In this document: one piece after another, positions 8,850 to 15,697 of the stretch
How positions within the stretch are numbered: the first letter of the stretch is position 1
How the letters are laid out: each line of letters starts with the position of its first letter
Assembly: GCA_014730295.1 (NCBI GenBank)
Contig: WJIN01000147.1
Coordinates: 1-18,812, forward strand
Direction of reading: 5' to 3'
Length of the DNA: 18,812 nt
Origin: Promethearchaeota archaeon
GTDB taxonomy: Archaea > Asgardarchaeota > Lokiarchaeia > Sigynarchaeales > SOKP01
The notes under the pieces: model-generated
What the model saw: the letters and a program-made list of their open reading frames with translations, nothing else
What the model was told of the DNA's origin: nothing
Database searches by the model: none
Translations under genes and position numbers: made by a program

Positions 8850-8854
8850 ATTTT

Positions 8855-8861
8855 ACACCTT
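8855..8861 (-). promoter_or_regulatory. Shine-Dalgarno site of sulfatase 2
   Basis: On the minus strand AAGGTGT precedes ATG 8849 by about 6 bases. It matches the archaeal anti-Shine-Dalgarno and is the clearest ribosome binding site in the window. It serves as the reference for judging the ambiguous starts of reductase B and the SCP2 gene. Confidence 0.6.
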
Positions 8862-8921
8862 TAGTATTAAAAAATTATTTTTTCTTCTATGGTTTATTTT
8901 TGGTTATTTTCTTCTCATTTT

Positions 8922-8939
8922 TTTTAATAATTATTAAAA
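8922..8939. repeat. 18-bp perfect palindrome in intergenic region
   Basis: TTTTAATAATTATTAAAA reads the same on both strands. It lies in the 116-base gap between the nitroreductase stop and the sulfatase 2 start, with a T run on its left side. It could be an operator for sulfatase 2 or part of a terminator for the upstream transcript. Because the region is almost pure A+T, chance symmetry is possible. Confidence 0.35.
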
Positions 8940-8965
8940 TTGTATTTTCTCTTTCAATATAAATA

Positions 8966-9772
8966 TTATTTCAATCCCTTAGTTCTTATTTTAGGTCGGG
9001 GTGCTGCACGATGATATTTCACTTTAGGATATCCTAATACAAACACCGCGTGAACGGTTCCAGGTATCTTCGCAATATTCTTCCGTATATCCTTCTTTGC
9101 GCCCAACACGCTCTGAGCAAATCCTACCCAACATGTACCCAATCCAAGAGTTTGAGCGCTAAACATTCCATAGGTAATGGCAATTGTGGAATTCATCTGA
9201 TCAAACCCCTGTGAACTGTTTGAATAGAATATCATGACATGGGGTGCATCGTAAAAAATAGGATCATAACCTCTTTTGCTCTTGCTCTTTAACCTTCCAA
9301 CATAAGCAGCTGGCGCCTTTGAACTACTAAGTAAAGCATTTAAAATAGCCTCTGATAATGTTTTTATTCGATCATTATCTGAGATTATCATGCATTTTAA
9401 TCCACGGATATTACCTCCTGTAGGAGCATACCTCATTGAATTAAATACTTTCTCTATAAGTTCATTTGGAACTTTCTCTTTCTTGTATTGCCTGATTGAA
9501 CGTTTGGCACGGATAAACTTCTGAAACGTATCATATGAGATTATTGAGCTTGGGTCTTCAATACCTTCAAACGTAAATGGATCGTCTCTCATTCCTTTAT
9601 ATAAGATTGCATCTTCAGGACAAATGGAAATACAATGTCCACAGCCAATACATCCCATTGGATTGAATTGGACTTGCTTGTTTTCATCTAATATAAAGTT
9701 CGAGGCCACGCAATCCAGTACACATTGCTGGCAGTTTGAACATTTTTCTTTATCTATTCCTTTTATTGGCAT
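8966..9772 (-). CDS. ferredoxin-nitroreductase fusion flavoprotein
   Basis: 268 residues. Residues 1-60 form a two-cluster ferredoxin (C11, 14, 17, 21 and C41, 44, 47, 51-P). Residues 88-255 form a nitroreductase-family FMN domain: RSIRQYKK at 91-98 contacts FMN phosphate, YAPTGGNIRG follows near 115-124, and GLGTCWVGFAQ is the conserved late motif. The fusion is a known architecture in anaerobes and methanogens. Electrons enter through the clusters and reach FMN, which reduces nitro, quinone, enone or halo-aromatic type acceptors. It lies 24 bases after reductase D. It is a candidate step in a reductive pathway; the true substrate is unknown. Confidence 0.92.
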   Translation of the reverse strand: MPIKGIDKEKCSNCQQCVLDCVASNFILDENKQVQFNPMGCIGCGHCISICPEDAILYKGMRDDPFTFEGIEDPSSIISYDTFQKFIRAKRSIRQYKKEKVPNELIEKVFNSMRYAPTGGNIRGLKCMIISDNDRIKTLSEAILNALLSSSKAPAAYVGRLKSKSKRGYDPIFYDAPHVMIFYSNSSQGFDQMNSTIAITYGMFSAQTLGLGTCWVGFAQSVLGAKKDIRKNIAKIPGTVHAVFVLGYPKVKYHRAAPRPKIRTKGLK

Positions 9773-9796
9773 AATTTTTGTTTTTTTTATTATTTT

Positions 9797-10660
9797 TTAT
9801 TTTTTATTTACTGGTAACCCATCTTGACATGGGACACCTACTTGACATAACCCACATGAATAAATTGGTATGTTATAATTATCTTTAATATATGGAATGG
9901 TACTCATTACCATTTCAGAACATCTCTGTTTATCATGTCCAGTATCGAATGCTATAGCTCCGACAGGACATCTTTTTATGCAAGTACCACATTTTGAACA
10001 TAGAGCATATGGATCAGAAGGGCGTTTATCAGCATCGGATGGAAGTTCAAGGGCAACAATAAGGCTACCACAGCGCATGGCAACACCCTTCTCGTTCATA
10101 AATCCATCCGAAAGTCCAAAGGATCCAAGCCCAGCAGCAAAACACATGTGTCTATGGCTCCATTTTGAAGCCCAGACACCTTTTTCATGTTTCTTAAGGA
10201 TTTTCCACATGAATGAATGCATCATGGGAGCTAACGCAAAGATTCCTTCTTTTTCTAATTCATCAATTATATGCTGTTGTATAGCTACATTGCATTTCTC
10301 TCCATAGAGTCTGGTATGGGCCCATCGTACTGAAGGCCATTCTTTTGAATATTCAAGGTTTTCTTTCCTAGTGTCTTGATTAAATGGCAAAATGTAAGCG
10401 ATAACAGAGAGGTTTCCTTGAGGAACATCCAATTTCTTCTTTTTACAATAAATCTCTACTGCTTCCCTTGGAGTCATGTGGAAACTTCCTATAATTTCAG
10501 ATTTATATTCTTCAAATATTTGATCATCCCCAGAAACAATACCCAATAATATATCTTGTCTGTAAAACGGGCTCCCGTCTACACCAACCATTTTATTAGC
10601 AGCATTTTCTGCTAAAAAGGTCTGAATTTTTTCTATGAACCATTCTTTGTTAATCGTCAT
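9797..10660 (-). CDS. QueG-like cobalamin/Fe-S reductase D
   Basis: 287 residues. The central motif AAGLGSFGLSDGF and RCGSLIVAL match the QueG/reductive-dehalogenase core. They are followed by C221-x2-C-x2-C-x3-C231-P, C247, and C269-x2-C272-x5-C278 (SCGLCQVGVPC), the ligands for two [4Fe-4S] clusters. It lacks the long C247-C269-region insertion seen in reductases A, B and E, and lacks QueG HEAT repeats. The length fits the short archaeal and desulfobacterial QueG-like group. ATG start; it begins 4 bases after the polyferredoxin stop at 10665, so the two are translationally linked. Cytosolic, without a Tat signal. Substrate unknown. Confidence 0.8.
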   Translation of the reverse strand: MTINKEWFIEKIQTFLAENAANKMVGVDGSPFYRQDILLGIVSGDDQIFEEYKSEIIGSFHMTPREAVEIYCKKKKLDVPQGNLSVIAYILPFNQDTRKENLEYSKEWPSVRWAHTRLYGEKCNVAIQQHIIDELEKEGIFALAPMMHSFMWKILKKHEKGVWASKWSHRHMCFAAGLGSFGLSDGFMNEKGVAMRCGSLIVALELPSDADKRPSDPYALCSKCGTCIKRCPVGAIAFDTGHDKQRCSEMVMSTIPYIKDNYNIPIYSCGLCQVGVPCQDGLPVNKK

Positions 10661-10664
10661 CGTT

Positions 10665-11732
10665 TCAACTGGGTAGGGTTTCTCTCTCTAACCTTTTCAT
10701 GGTGATCGCTTCTTCAGGACAGGTTACGGCACATAAACCACATCCCACACATTTACCAGAATTAATCTGGGCAATATCCTCGATTGTAATTGCATTAAAC
10801 TTACATCTATCAACGCAAGTGCCACAAGCGATACATAACTCCTCATCAATACTAGAAATAAAATTTGCTTTTGCAATACATCTAGGATTGTCCAATCTTG
10901 TTAATCCAGCTATATTTCCGCAACAACACTCACAACATTGACAAAGAATATTGCCAAAGGTAGTGTAATTATCCGTCATATGGACAAGTCCGAGCTCATT
11001 AGCTTCCTTAGTAATCTTTATTACTTCCTCTTTTGAAACAACCTTTGTAGCAGGATCTGCCATCTCAATCAGTTGTTTGGCGGCCAATCCTAAAATGATG
11101 CAATTGTTAATCGGATATTTATCCTTACATTTTCTTATTCCTTCAACTTCTTTTCGCGATCTACAAGGACAAGGGATTAAAGCAAAATCTTCATGACCCT
11201 TAATAATTTCATAAACAGCTTCTATGGGAATAATCTCATGAGTTGGTTCTACCATTTCTGAAACTGTCAATACTCTCGATCGTGGTTTACCACTACGACT
11301 TGTTTCCCATTCATTATAATAACCTTCATCAAAGTAAGTCCTACTTAGTTCAGCAAACTTCACGACATCTTCTCGATCCAAATTCTCTTGTAGTATAAAT
11401 GGCATATCATGAATTTGTAAAGGAGATGGACGAGCATAGAGATGTCCTAATTTTGCAACGAAGCCCCTCTTTGCAGGTTCTTCCAATATAGAGGTTAATT
11501 TATCTTTATCTATATTTAATTTTTTTGCTAACTTTCTTATGCCTAATAAATTCGGCATAATAGGAAGTTCTAGCATTATATTGACGAGCTCTGGATTATA
11601 CATCATGCTTAAATATTCGAGGTACGCCTCTTTTGGCTCCCCTTTTTCATCCGCAGGATAAGATTGCATAGAGCGTTCATACCCTTTAGCTAATCTTATT
11701 AAATCTGCTCTAGGTTCTTCATTTACTATCAT
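10665..11732 (-). CDS. winged-helix/Cys-rich/2x[4Fe-4S] ferredoxin protein (copy 2)
   Basis: About 355 residues from ATG 11732; GTG 11741 adds three. GTGA lies 5 bases before the ATG, which favours it. Same plan as the gene at 2853-3959: an N-terminal region including a winged-helix-like stretch (LLGIRKLAKKLNIDKDKL), then CPCRSRKEVEGIRKC and NNC, then C-x-CC-E-CCC, and a C-terminal ferredoxin with C-x2-C-x2-C-x3-C twice. The two copies have diverged strongly outside these motifs, so the duplication is old. It directly precedes reductase D, mirroring copy 1 beside reductase E but in the opposite order. Probable dedicated electron donor or assembly partner of the adjacent reductase. Confidence 0.8.
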   Translation of the reverse strand: MIVNEEPRADLIRLAKGYERSMQSYPADEKGEPKEAYLEYLSMMYNPELVNIMLELPIMPNLLGIRKLAKKLNIDKDKLTSILEEPAKRGFVAKLGHLYARPSPLQIHDMPFILQENLDREDVVKFAELSRTYFDEGYYNEWETSRSGKPRSRVLTVSEMVEPTHEIIPIEAVYEIIKGHEDFALIPCPCRSRKEVEGIRKCKDKYPINNCIILGLAAKQLIEMADPATKVVSKEEVIKITKEANELGLVHMTDNYTTFGNILCQCCECCCGNIAGLTRLDNPRCIAKANFISSIDEELCIACGTCVDRCKFNAITIEDIAQINSGKCVGCGLCAVTCPEEAITMKRLERETLPS

Positions 11733-11786
11733 CTTCTTCACTCTATATATTTTATTTATTTATTTTTTTATTTTATTCTTCACAAT

Positions 11787-11879
11787 CTAAACAATACCTT
11801 TGCTTCTGAAAAATTCTTCAATTTCTTGTTCAAGAGAAGTTTTCACTCCTTTTTCTTTACTTATAGTAATTTTTATACA
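11787..11879 (-). pseudogene. decayed 5' fragment of a reductase A/B-type gene
   Basis: In the gap between reductase C and polyferredoxin copy 2, a frame without ATG encodes residues resembling the N-terminus of reductase B. Both have C-[IV]-x-[IF]-T-[IL]-S-K-E-K, then SLEQEIEEFF against NLEQEIEAFL, then [KR]-G. The DNA aligns for about 90 bases with no gaps, starting at AGGTGT. It meets TAG at 11787-11789 where reductase B has Arg, then similarity ends. The rest of the gene is absent. It is a truncated third copy, left by recombination or duplication. A GTG at 11846 could still make a 19-residue peptide, but there is no sign that it does. Confidence 0.65.
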
Positions 11880-11900
11880 CCTGTCTTTCTTAAAATTTTT

Positions 11901-12755
11901 TTATTTCTTAGGATGTCCTAAGGGACAACTTTTTAGACAATTTGAACAAATAGTATTATTTACTTGACTTTCTATGCATTTTGAACGATCTATACGAGTT
12001 ATTATTCCAGAACCTTCTACCTTTTCGATAGGTTCCTCCAAAATAGCTCCCCCCTTACAATTTTTAAGGCACGCTCCACATTTAGTACAAAGAGACTCCA
12101 TTTTCATAAGTCGTTCTTGTGAAACCTCGGAAATATCTGCATCCGTGGTAATTATGCCCCATCTTTGCCTTGGGCCGAACTCAGGAGTGACAACTAAGCC
12201 ATTCCTTCCCACAGCACCAAGACCAGCAGCAACTGCATGATATGGATATAGCATTTTTCCACCAAATGGATGATGTGCCTCACTTTTATATCCTCGTTTT
12301 TTTAAATAATTGGTTAATTCAAGAACTTTATCGCCTAATTCTTTATATACCCTAAAGGCTTCTGAACCACATTCAAAACTTGGAGCGGTTTTAATTTTTT
12401 CCCATTTCATTTCTTGACCAAGTACTATGGCGTTCTTACCAAAGATTTTATAACCTTTAAAAATATAATCCTCATTAACTGGAGTATATCCGATTAAATC
12501 AACCCCTAATCCTCTTGCTTCTTTTTCAAAATCTCTCCAAAATTCGGGAGATGTCTCTGTTTTATTATTATTTTCATTTCCTTGAAATGTTCTTGTAGCA
12601 GTCTGAAGTCCTGCAAAAGTACCTCGTAAATACCCTCTGAACTCTTTTTCTAATTCAGGATCTATATCATCCAATTTTATTTTAAAAAGTTCTTTTGGTA
12701 CAACAAATACTAATCCATCATTCTTTCCTACATAAGTAGGTTCTATTTCTGACAT
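11901..12755 (-). CDS. QueG/RdhA-like Fe-S reductase C
   Basis: 284 residues. After an unusual N-terminal 65 residues, including KELFKIKLDDIDPELEKEF, the reductase core begins (FWRDFEKEARGLGVDLIGY at about 72-90). The core motif is HHPFGGKMLYPYHAVAAGLGAVGRNG (about 161-186) and GIITTDADI. Clusters: C223, 226, 229, 233 and C260, C270-x2-C273-x3-C277-P. No large insertion between clusters, so it differs from A, B and E. No export signal. A TATA-like box (12774-12781) lies about 22 bases before the ATG, so the transcript may be leaderless and independent of the SCP2 gene. Cobalamin-dependent reductase chemistry is inferred from the family. Confidence 0.78.
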   Translation of the reverse strand: MSEIEPTYVGKNDGLVFVVPKELFKIKLDDIDPELEKEFRGYLRGTFAGLQTATRTFQGNENNNKTETSPEFWRDFEKEARGLGVDLIGYTPVNEDYIFKGYKIFGKNAIVLGQEMKWEKIKTAPSFECGSEAFRVYKELGDKVLELTNYLKKRGYKSEAHHPFGGKMLYPYHAVAAGLGAVGRNGLVVTPEFGPRQRWGIITTDADISEVSQERLMKMESLCTKCGACLKNCKGGAILEEPIEKVEGSGIITRIDRSKCIESQVNNTICSNCLKSCPLGHPKK

Positions 12756-12773
12756 GTTTTGTTCTATTACCTT

Positions 12774-12781
12774 TTTATAAA
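12774..12781 (-). promoter_or_regulatory. TATA-like box of reductase C
   Basis: TTTATAAA, flanked downstream on the minus strand by AAGG, is centred about 22 bases before ATG 12755. At the usual archaeal spacing, transcription would begin at or beside the start codon, giving a leaderless or very short-leader mRNA. It lies just after a T tract that could end the upstream transcript. Confidence 0.45.
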
Positions 12782-12785
12782 TTTT

Positions 12786-12795
12786 AAAAAAAAAA
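12786..12795 (-). terminator. T10 tract after SCP2 gene
   Basis: Ten consecutive As on the plus strand are a T10 run on the minus strand, 12 bases after the SCP2 stop codon. It is a plausible archaeal terminator that would split the minus-strand cluster into separate transcripts, with a new TATA box immediately following. Confidence 0.45.
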
Positions 12796-12807
12796 TTAGA
12801 ATGTGAT

Positions 12808-13239
12808 TTAATCTTCCATCATTTCTTCGATAAATTCTCTGGCTAAATCAGCAATTTCAGCGAATGCCATCGCATCTTGAAGACTGCCATCGATCTGAAG
12901 GTCACCGCCCATATAAGCGGAAGTAGCATCTATTTCTTGAGATAGAATACCTGTCATTGTTTCTTGAGTTGCAGACATCGTTACGGTTACATCAGGACCT
13001 TCGCCCTCCCCATAATTAATTTCTCCACCTCGAGCTGAGATCCAAAACGCATTATCTGAATCTGTAATTTTAAATTGCATACATAGATTAGATTCTTCCA
13101 CTTCTTCCTTCAAGTCTTCGTCCTCTTTAGAAGCTTGTTTAAATGCTTCGAAAAGCGTTTGAATTGCTTCTCTCTTGTCGGCAGCATCAGGTGATGCTCT
13201 TAATTTCTTAAGTTTTTCTATTAAAGCTTGATCAACCAT
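12808..13239 (-). CDS. SCP2 sterol/lipid-transfer domain protein
   Basis: 143 residues from ATG 13239. The frame is open to a TTG at 13299 and has an ATG at 13251. GGTGA sits 7 bases before ATG 13239, so that start is chosen. The SCP2 fold is visible in the strand pair LCMQFKITDSDNAFWISARGG, the PDVTVTMS strand, the YMGGDLQIDGSLQDAMAFAEI motif and an acidic C-terminal helix (FIEEMMED). SCP2 proteins bind sterols, acyl-CoAs or other hydrophobic ligands in the cytosol. The protein is strongly acidic. It sits between reductases B and C, the best hint in the window that the cluster's substrate is hydrophobic. The ligand is unknown. Confidence 0.85.
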   Translation of the reverse strand: MVDQALIEKLKKLRASPDAADKREAIQTLFEAFKQASKEDEDLKEEVEESNLCMQFKITDSDNAFWISARGGEINYGEGEGPDVTVTMSATQETMTGILSQEIDATSAYMGGDLQIDGSLQDAMAFAEIADLAREFIEEMMED

Positions 13240-13326
13240 TTTTTTCACCATTTTACTTATTGTTTTTTTATTTTTTGAATTTTGTTTAATTTTTCTCAAT
13301 TAGATGTATTATATTCTACCATTATA

Positions 13327-14331
13327 TTATCTTTTTATTCTCTTTTTATAATCTCTATAGTAAAGACGTTGCCGTTTTGAAGGCATCTTCGCAAATTCTT
13401 CTTTTGCTTGTTCTGGAGGGAGTATATATATTTCACCGTTTTCTTTCTGAAGAACACATCCAGAATTAGTGAGTAATCGATATCTTTCTGCTGTTTCTTT
13501 AGGATTTCCACCACAAATATATTGGCAATTCCCGCATGTGAATTGTACTGCAAAACTTTCATCAACCTTAGCATCAATAAATCCTTCCCCTCCATCAGCA
13601 ATCTTTGGTCTCTTTTTTTGAACTCCAATAACGAGAGGAAATACACGGTTTAACTCAACATCATCCTCGGGATATTCATATCTTCCCGGTGACCAGGTGG
13701 ACCATTTACCAGTCTTATCTAGTCCTGTAAACCCGCCACAACCTATCATACATCTCTTAAGATCAATGCGCTTTCCATAAGTAAATGTTCTACCACCTAA
13801 AGTAATAGAACTTTCCTCATCCTTGGAAAACATTCTAAAAGGGCACACATCAACACACAACTTACATTTAATACAAAATTCTTCCTCAGAAGAAATAGGT
13901 TCTGTAGGTTTAAGGTTAGCAGAGGTAACAACTAATCCCAAGATAATCGCAGTACCATAATCTTTCATACCCACATTTCCAGACCAACCAAATGAAGCAA
14001 CTCCAGAGCGAACTGCCACATAACGTAGAGAAACCTCTGGATGCATCATAATCCGCCAATTTTGATCATCTTCTCTATATTTAAGATTTGCAATTACCCT
14101 AACAGCTTCGTATCCTTTCGTTTTTAACCAATCTGCACATTCTTCGGCAATAGAATTTGCTTTTCTATTCACATCAAGATTATCTTCTTCATGATTTAAT
14201 CGACCATTGGGCAAATCTTTTCTTAGGTAGGCTCGTATTTTCTCCTTATCAAGCGGTAATGCAAAACAAATCGCAGATTCTGCCTCGGGAAGCACATATG
14301 TAATATCTGAACTCGGTGGACCGCCCGCCAT
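13327..14331 (-). CDS. QueG/RdhA-like Fe-S reductase B (start codon problem)
   Basis: 334 residues from the first ATG. A tandem paralogue of reductase A. Core SGVASFGWSGNVGMKDYG (109-126) and LGLVVTSANL; first cluster C153, 156, 159, 163-P; insertion with C194-x3-C198-GGFTG and KWSTWSPGR; second cluster C-x2-C-x3-C (FTCGNCQYICGG). Near the C-terminus, GCVLQKENGEIYILPPEQA matches A. The ATG corresponds to residue about 30 of reductase A. The frame continues upstream to 14463 with clear similarity to A (LEQEIEAFLKNRGALRIGFATRET) but contains no ATG, GTG or TTG. The real protein therefore probably starts upstream by a non-standard codon, or a one-base indel near the start has broken it. Substrate unknown. 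Confidence 0.78.
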   Translation of the reverse strand: MAGGPPSSDITYVLPEAESAICFALPLDKEKIRAYLRKDLPNGRLNHEEDNLDVNRKANSIAEECADWLKTKGYEAVRVIANLKYREDDQNWRIMMHPEVSLRYVAVRSGVASFGWSGNVGMKDYGTAIILGLVVTSANLKPTEPISSEEEFCIKCKLCVDVCPFRMFSKDEESSITLGGRTFTYGKRIDLKRCMIGCGGFTGLDKTGKWSTWSPGRYEYPEDDVELNRVFPLVIGVQKKRPKIADGGEGFIDAKVDESFAVQFTCGNCQYICGGNPKETAERYRLLTNSGCVLQKENGEIYILPPEQAKEEFAKMPSKRQRLYYRDYKKRIKR

Positions 14332-14463
14332 TGTTTCGCGAGTAGCAAAGCCAATTCTTAGTGCACCTCTGTTTTTAAGAAACGCTTCAATCTCTTGTTC
14401 GAGATTGTTTTTCTTTGCTTTTTCTTTACTTAAAGTAAATTCAACACACCTTCTTTTGCATTT
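14332..14463 (-). other. conserved N-terminal coding extension of reductase B without a start codon
   Basis: 44 codons stay open in frame with reductase B and encode the missing first helix and strand of the reductase fold, matching reductase A and the fragment at 11787-11879. No ATG, GTG or TTG occurs in frame. AAGGTG lies near 14447-14452. A GTG there, aligned with the GTG start of reductase A, is one base out of frame: GTG TTG AAT TTA CTT TAA. Either a single-base deletion or an unusual start is needed. Confidence 0.6.
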
Positions 14464-14470
14464 TTAATGA

Positions 14471-15550
14471 TTAAGCTCTCTCTATACAATATTTTTTTCT
14501 ATGTTTGTCCGGGAGTGATTTAAAATATTGCTCAGCCTCTTCGGGAGGAAGAAAAACAATTGAACCATCTGGATTTTGAATAACACATCCAGAATTTTTT
14601 AAAATTTTATAATTTTCTGCCGTATCTTTTGGATTTCCCCAGCAAATATTTTGGCATAGACCACAAGTAAGGCGTACGTCTATTCCTGGTGCAGCTTCAT
14701 TCACATATCCGTCCTTATACTTATTTTTCACATCAGTTCGCTTTGGCCATCTTGGATATCTTCTCAATGCTTTACCCATCATAGTATAGATTTCTTGATT
14801 AGTCTCTGGAATGGGAAATCGTCCCGGCGAATATGTTGAGAATTTACCACTATGATGCAACCCTGTAAATCCTCCACAAACATATTGACAGCGAACATAA
14901 CCGTTTCGTTTTGCATGTGTATATTCAATTCCGCCCAGAGTGAATTTAACCTCTTCATCTTTAGAAAACATCTGAGCAGAACATACTTGCGTACAGATTT
15001 TACATTTAGTACAAAAAGAATCTTCCAACGGAATTGGAGGGGTAGGTTCAAGTTCGGCAGTGGTGACTACTGTACCAAGCAGAATGGTTGTTCCAATGTC
15101 TTTCATCCCGACATTCCCAGACCAGCCGAATGACCCTACTCCAGAAGCCACTGTCACATATCTATGGGAGAGTATTGGCGGCATATTCGCCCTCCAGCCT
15201 TTAATTTCCTTCTTATAATTATTATTAGAAATGATATGCTTGGATTTATAGCCTTTTTCCTCTAACCAAGAAGCCAATTCACGTGAGATTTTAACAGAAT
15301 TATAATTTAAGTCAAATCTATTGGTTTCATGTTTATGAAAAGCATCTTCTTTTTTAGCCAAATATTCTCGAATTATTTCCCTATCAAATAATAGTGCATA
15401 GCTTATCGCAGATTGAGCTTCAGGTATGACATAGGTTATGTCTGCATTTGGAGGTCCTGCTAAGGTTTCCTTGTTAGCAAAACCAACTTTAATTGCTCCC
15501 CTTTCCTTGAGAAATATCTCAATTTCTTCATTTAATGTAATTTTAAACAC
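14471..15550 (-). CDS. QueG/RdhA-like Fe-S reductase A
   Basis: 359 residues from a GTG start (15548-15550); no ATG is available nearby. Core SGVGSFGWSGNVGMKDIG (136-153) and LLGTVVTTAEL. First [4Fe-4S] ligands C180, 183, 186, 190. The insertion carries C221-x3-C225-GGFTG and FSTYSPGR. Second-cluster ligands C296-x2-C-x3-C303. A C-terminal tail (GCVIQNPDGSIVFLPPEEA and following) is shared with reductase B. No Tat signal, so not a membrane-attached respiratory dehalogenase, and no HEAT repeats as in QueG. Expected to use a corrinoid and two clusters. It is the first gene of the minus-strand cluster, diverging from the regulator, with a TATA-like box and an inverted repeat upstream. Confidence 0.8.
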   Translation of the reverse strand: MFKITLNEEIEIFLKERGAIKVGFANKETLAGPPNADITYVIPEAQSAISYALLFDREIIREYLAKKEDAFHKHETNRFDLNYNSVKISRELASWLEEKGYKSKHIISNNNYKKEIKGWRANMPPILSHRYVTVASGVGSFGWSGNVGMKDIGTTILLGTVVTTAELEPTPPIPLEDSFCTKCKICTQVCSAQMFSKDEEVKFTLGGIEYTHAKRNGYVRCQYVCGGFTGLHHSGKFSTYSPGRFPIPETNQEIYTMMGKALRRYPRWPKRTDVKNKYKDGYVNEAAPGIDVRLTCGLCQNICWGNPKDTAENYKILKNSGCVIQNPDGSIVFLPPEEAEQYFKSLPDKHRKKYCIERA

Positions 15551-15582
15551 ATCTTTTTTTATGCTTGTATTTTGATTCTTAC

Positions 15583-15603
15583 AGTCTACTTTTTTAGTAG
15601 ACT
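15583..15603. promoter_or_regulatory. inverted repeat, probable operator
   Basis: Perfect 8-bp arms AGTCTACT (15583-15590) and AGTAGACT (15596-15603) flank five Ts. The repeat lies between a TATA-like stretch (about 15617-15628, minus orientation) and the start of reductase A, at about the expected transcription start. A bound repressor would block reductase A transcription. The GTAGAC core recurs at 15679-15684 beside the regulator's own start. The adjacent HTH protein is the obvious candidate ligand-responsive binder. Confidence 0.55.
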
Positions 15604-15616
15604 CATTATCATTAAT

Positions 15617-15628
15617 TTTAAATATTTA
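15617..15628 (-). promoter_or_regulatory. TATA-like box of reductase A
   Basis: On the minus strand ATAAATATTTAAA-type sequence lies about 70 bases before GTG 15550. At typical archaeal spacing, transcription would start near 15596, inside the inverted repeat at 15583-15603, leaving a leader of about 45 bases. Confidence 0.35.
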
Positions 15629-15666
15629 TGGAGAGTATATTGTTATATATTAAGATCACAAAATAA

Positions 15667-15674
15667 TATAAATA
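15667..15674 (+). promoter_or_regulatory. TATA box of the regulator operon
   Basis: TATAAATA is centred about 28 bases before the GTG start at 15698, placing the expected transcription start at or within a few bases of the start codon: a leaderless mRNA. GTAGAC (15679-15684) and the palindrome AGTATACT (15688-15695), which has one mismatch to AGTAGACT, lie between the box and the start. This is suited to autoregulation. Confidence 0.5.
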
Positions 15675-15697
15675 TATTGTAGACCAAAGTATACTCA

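Noticed and set aside
9897..10307. Plus-strand open frame of 136 codons
   Set aside because: Antisense to reductase D, which carries complete Fe-S motifs in the other strand.
11747..11775. Run of TAAA/TTTA repeats upstream of polyferredoxin copy 2
   Set aside because: Simple AT-rich low-complexity sequence; too short and irregular to call a repeat element, at most part of a promoter.
13240..13299. Longer SCP2 protein starting at TTG 13299
   Set aside because: The extra residues are Lys/Asn-rich low complexity; GGTGA sits correctly before ATG 13239.
13335..13646. Second minus-strand frame inside reductase B
   Set aside because: Out of frame with the Cys motifs of reductase B; its similarity to reductase B is only the shifted reading of the same DNA.
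9797..15550. Reading one of the reductases as housekeeping QueG or as a respiratory RdhA
   Set aside because: No HEAT-repeat C-terminus as in QueG, no twin-arginine signal and no small membrane anchor (RdhB) gene as in respiratory dehalogenases; only the shared core is supported.
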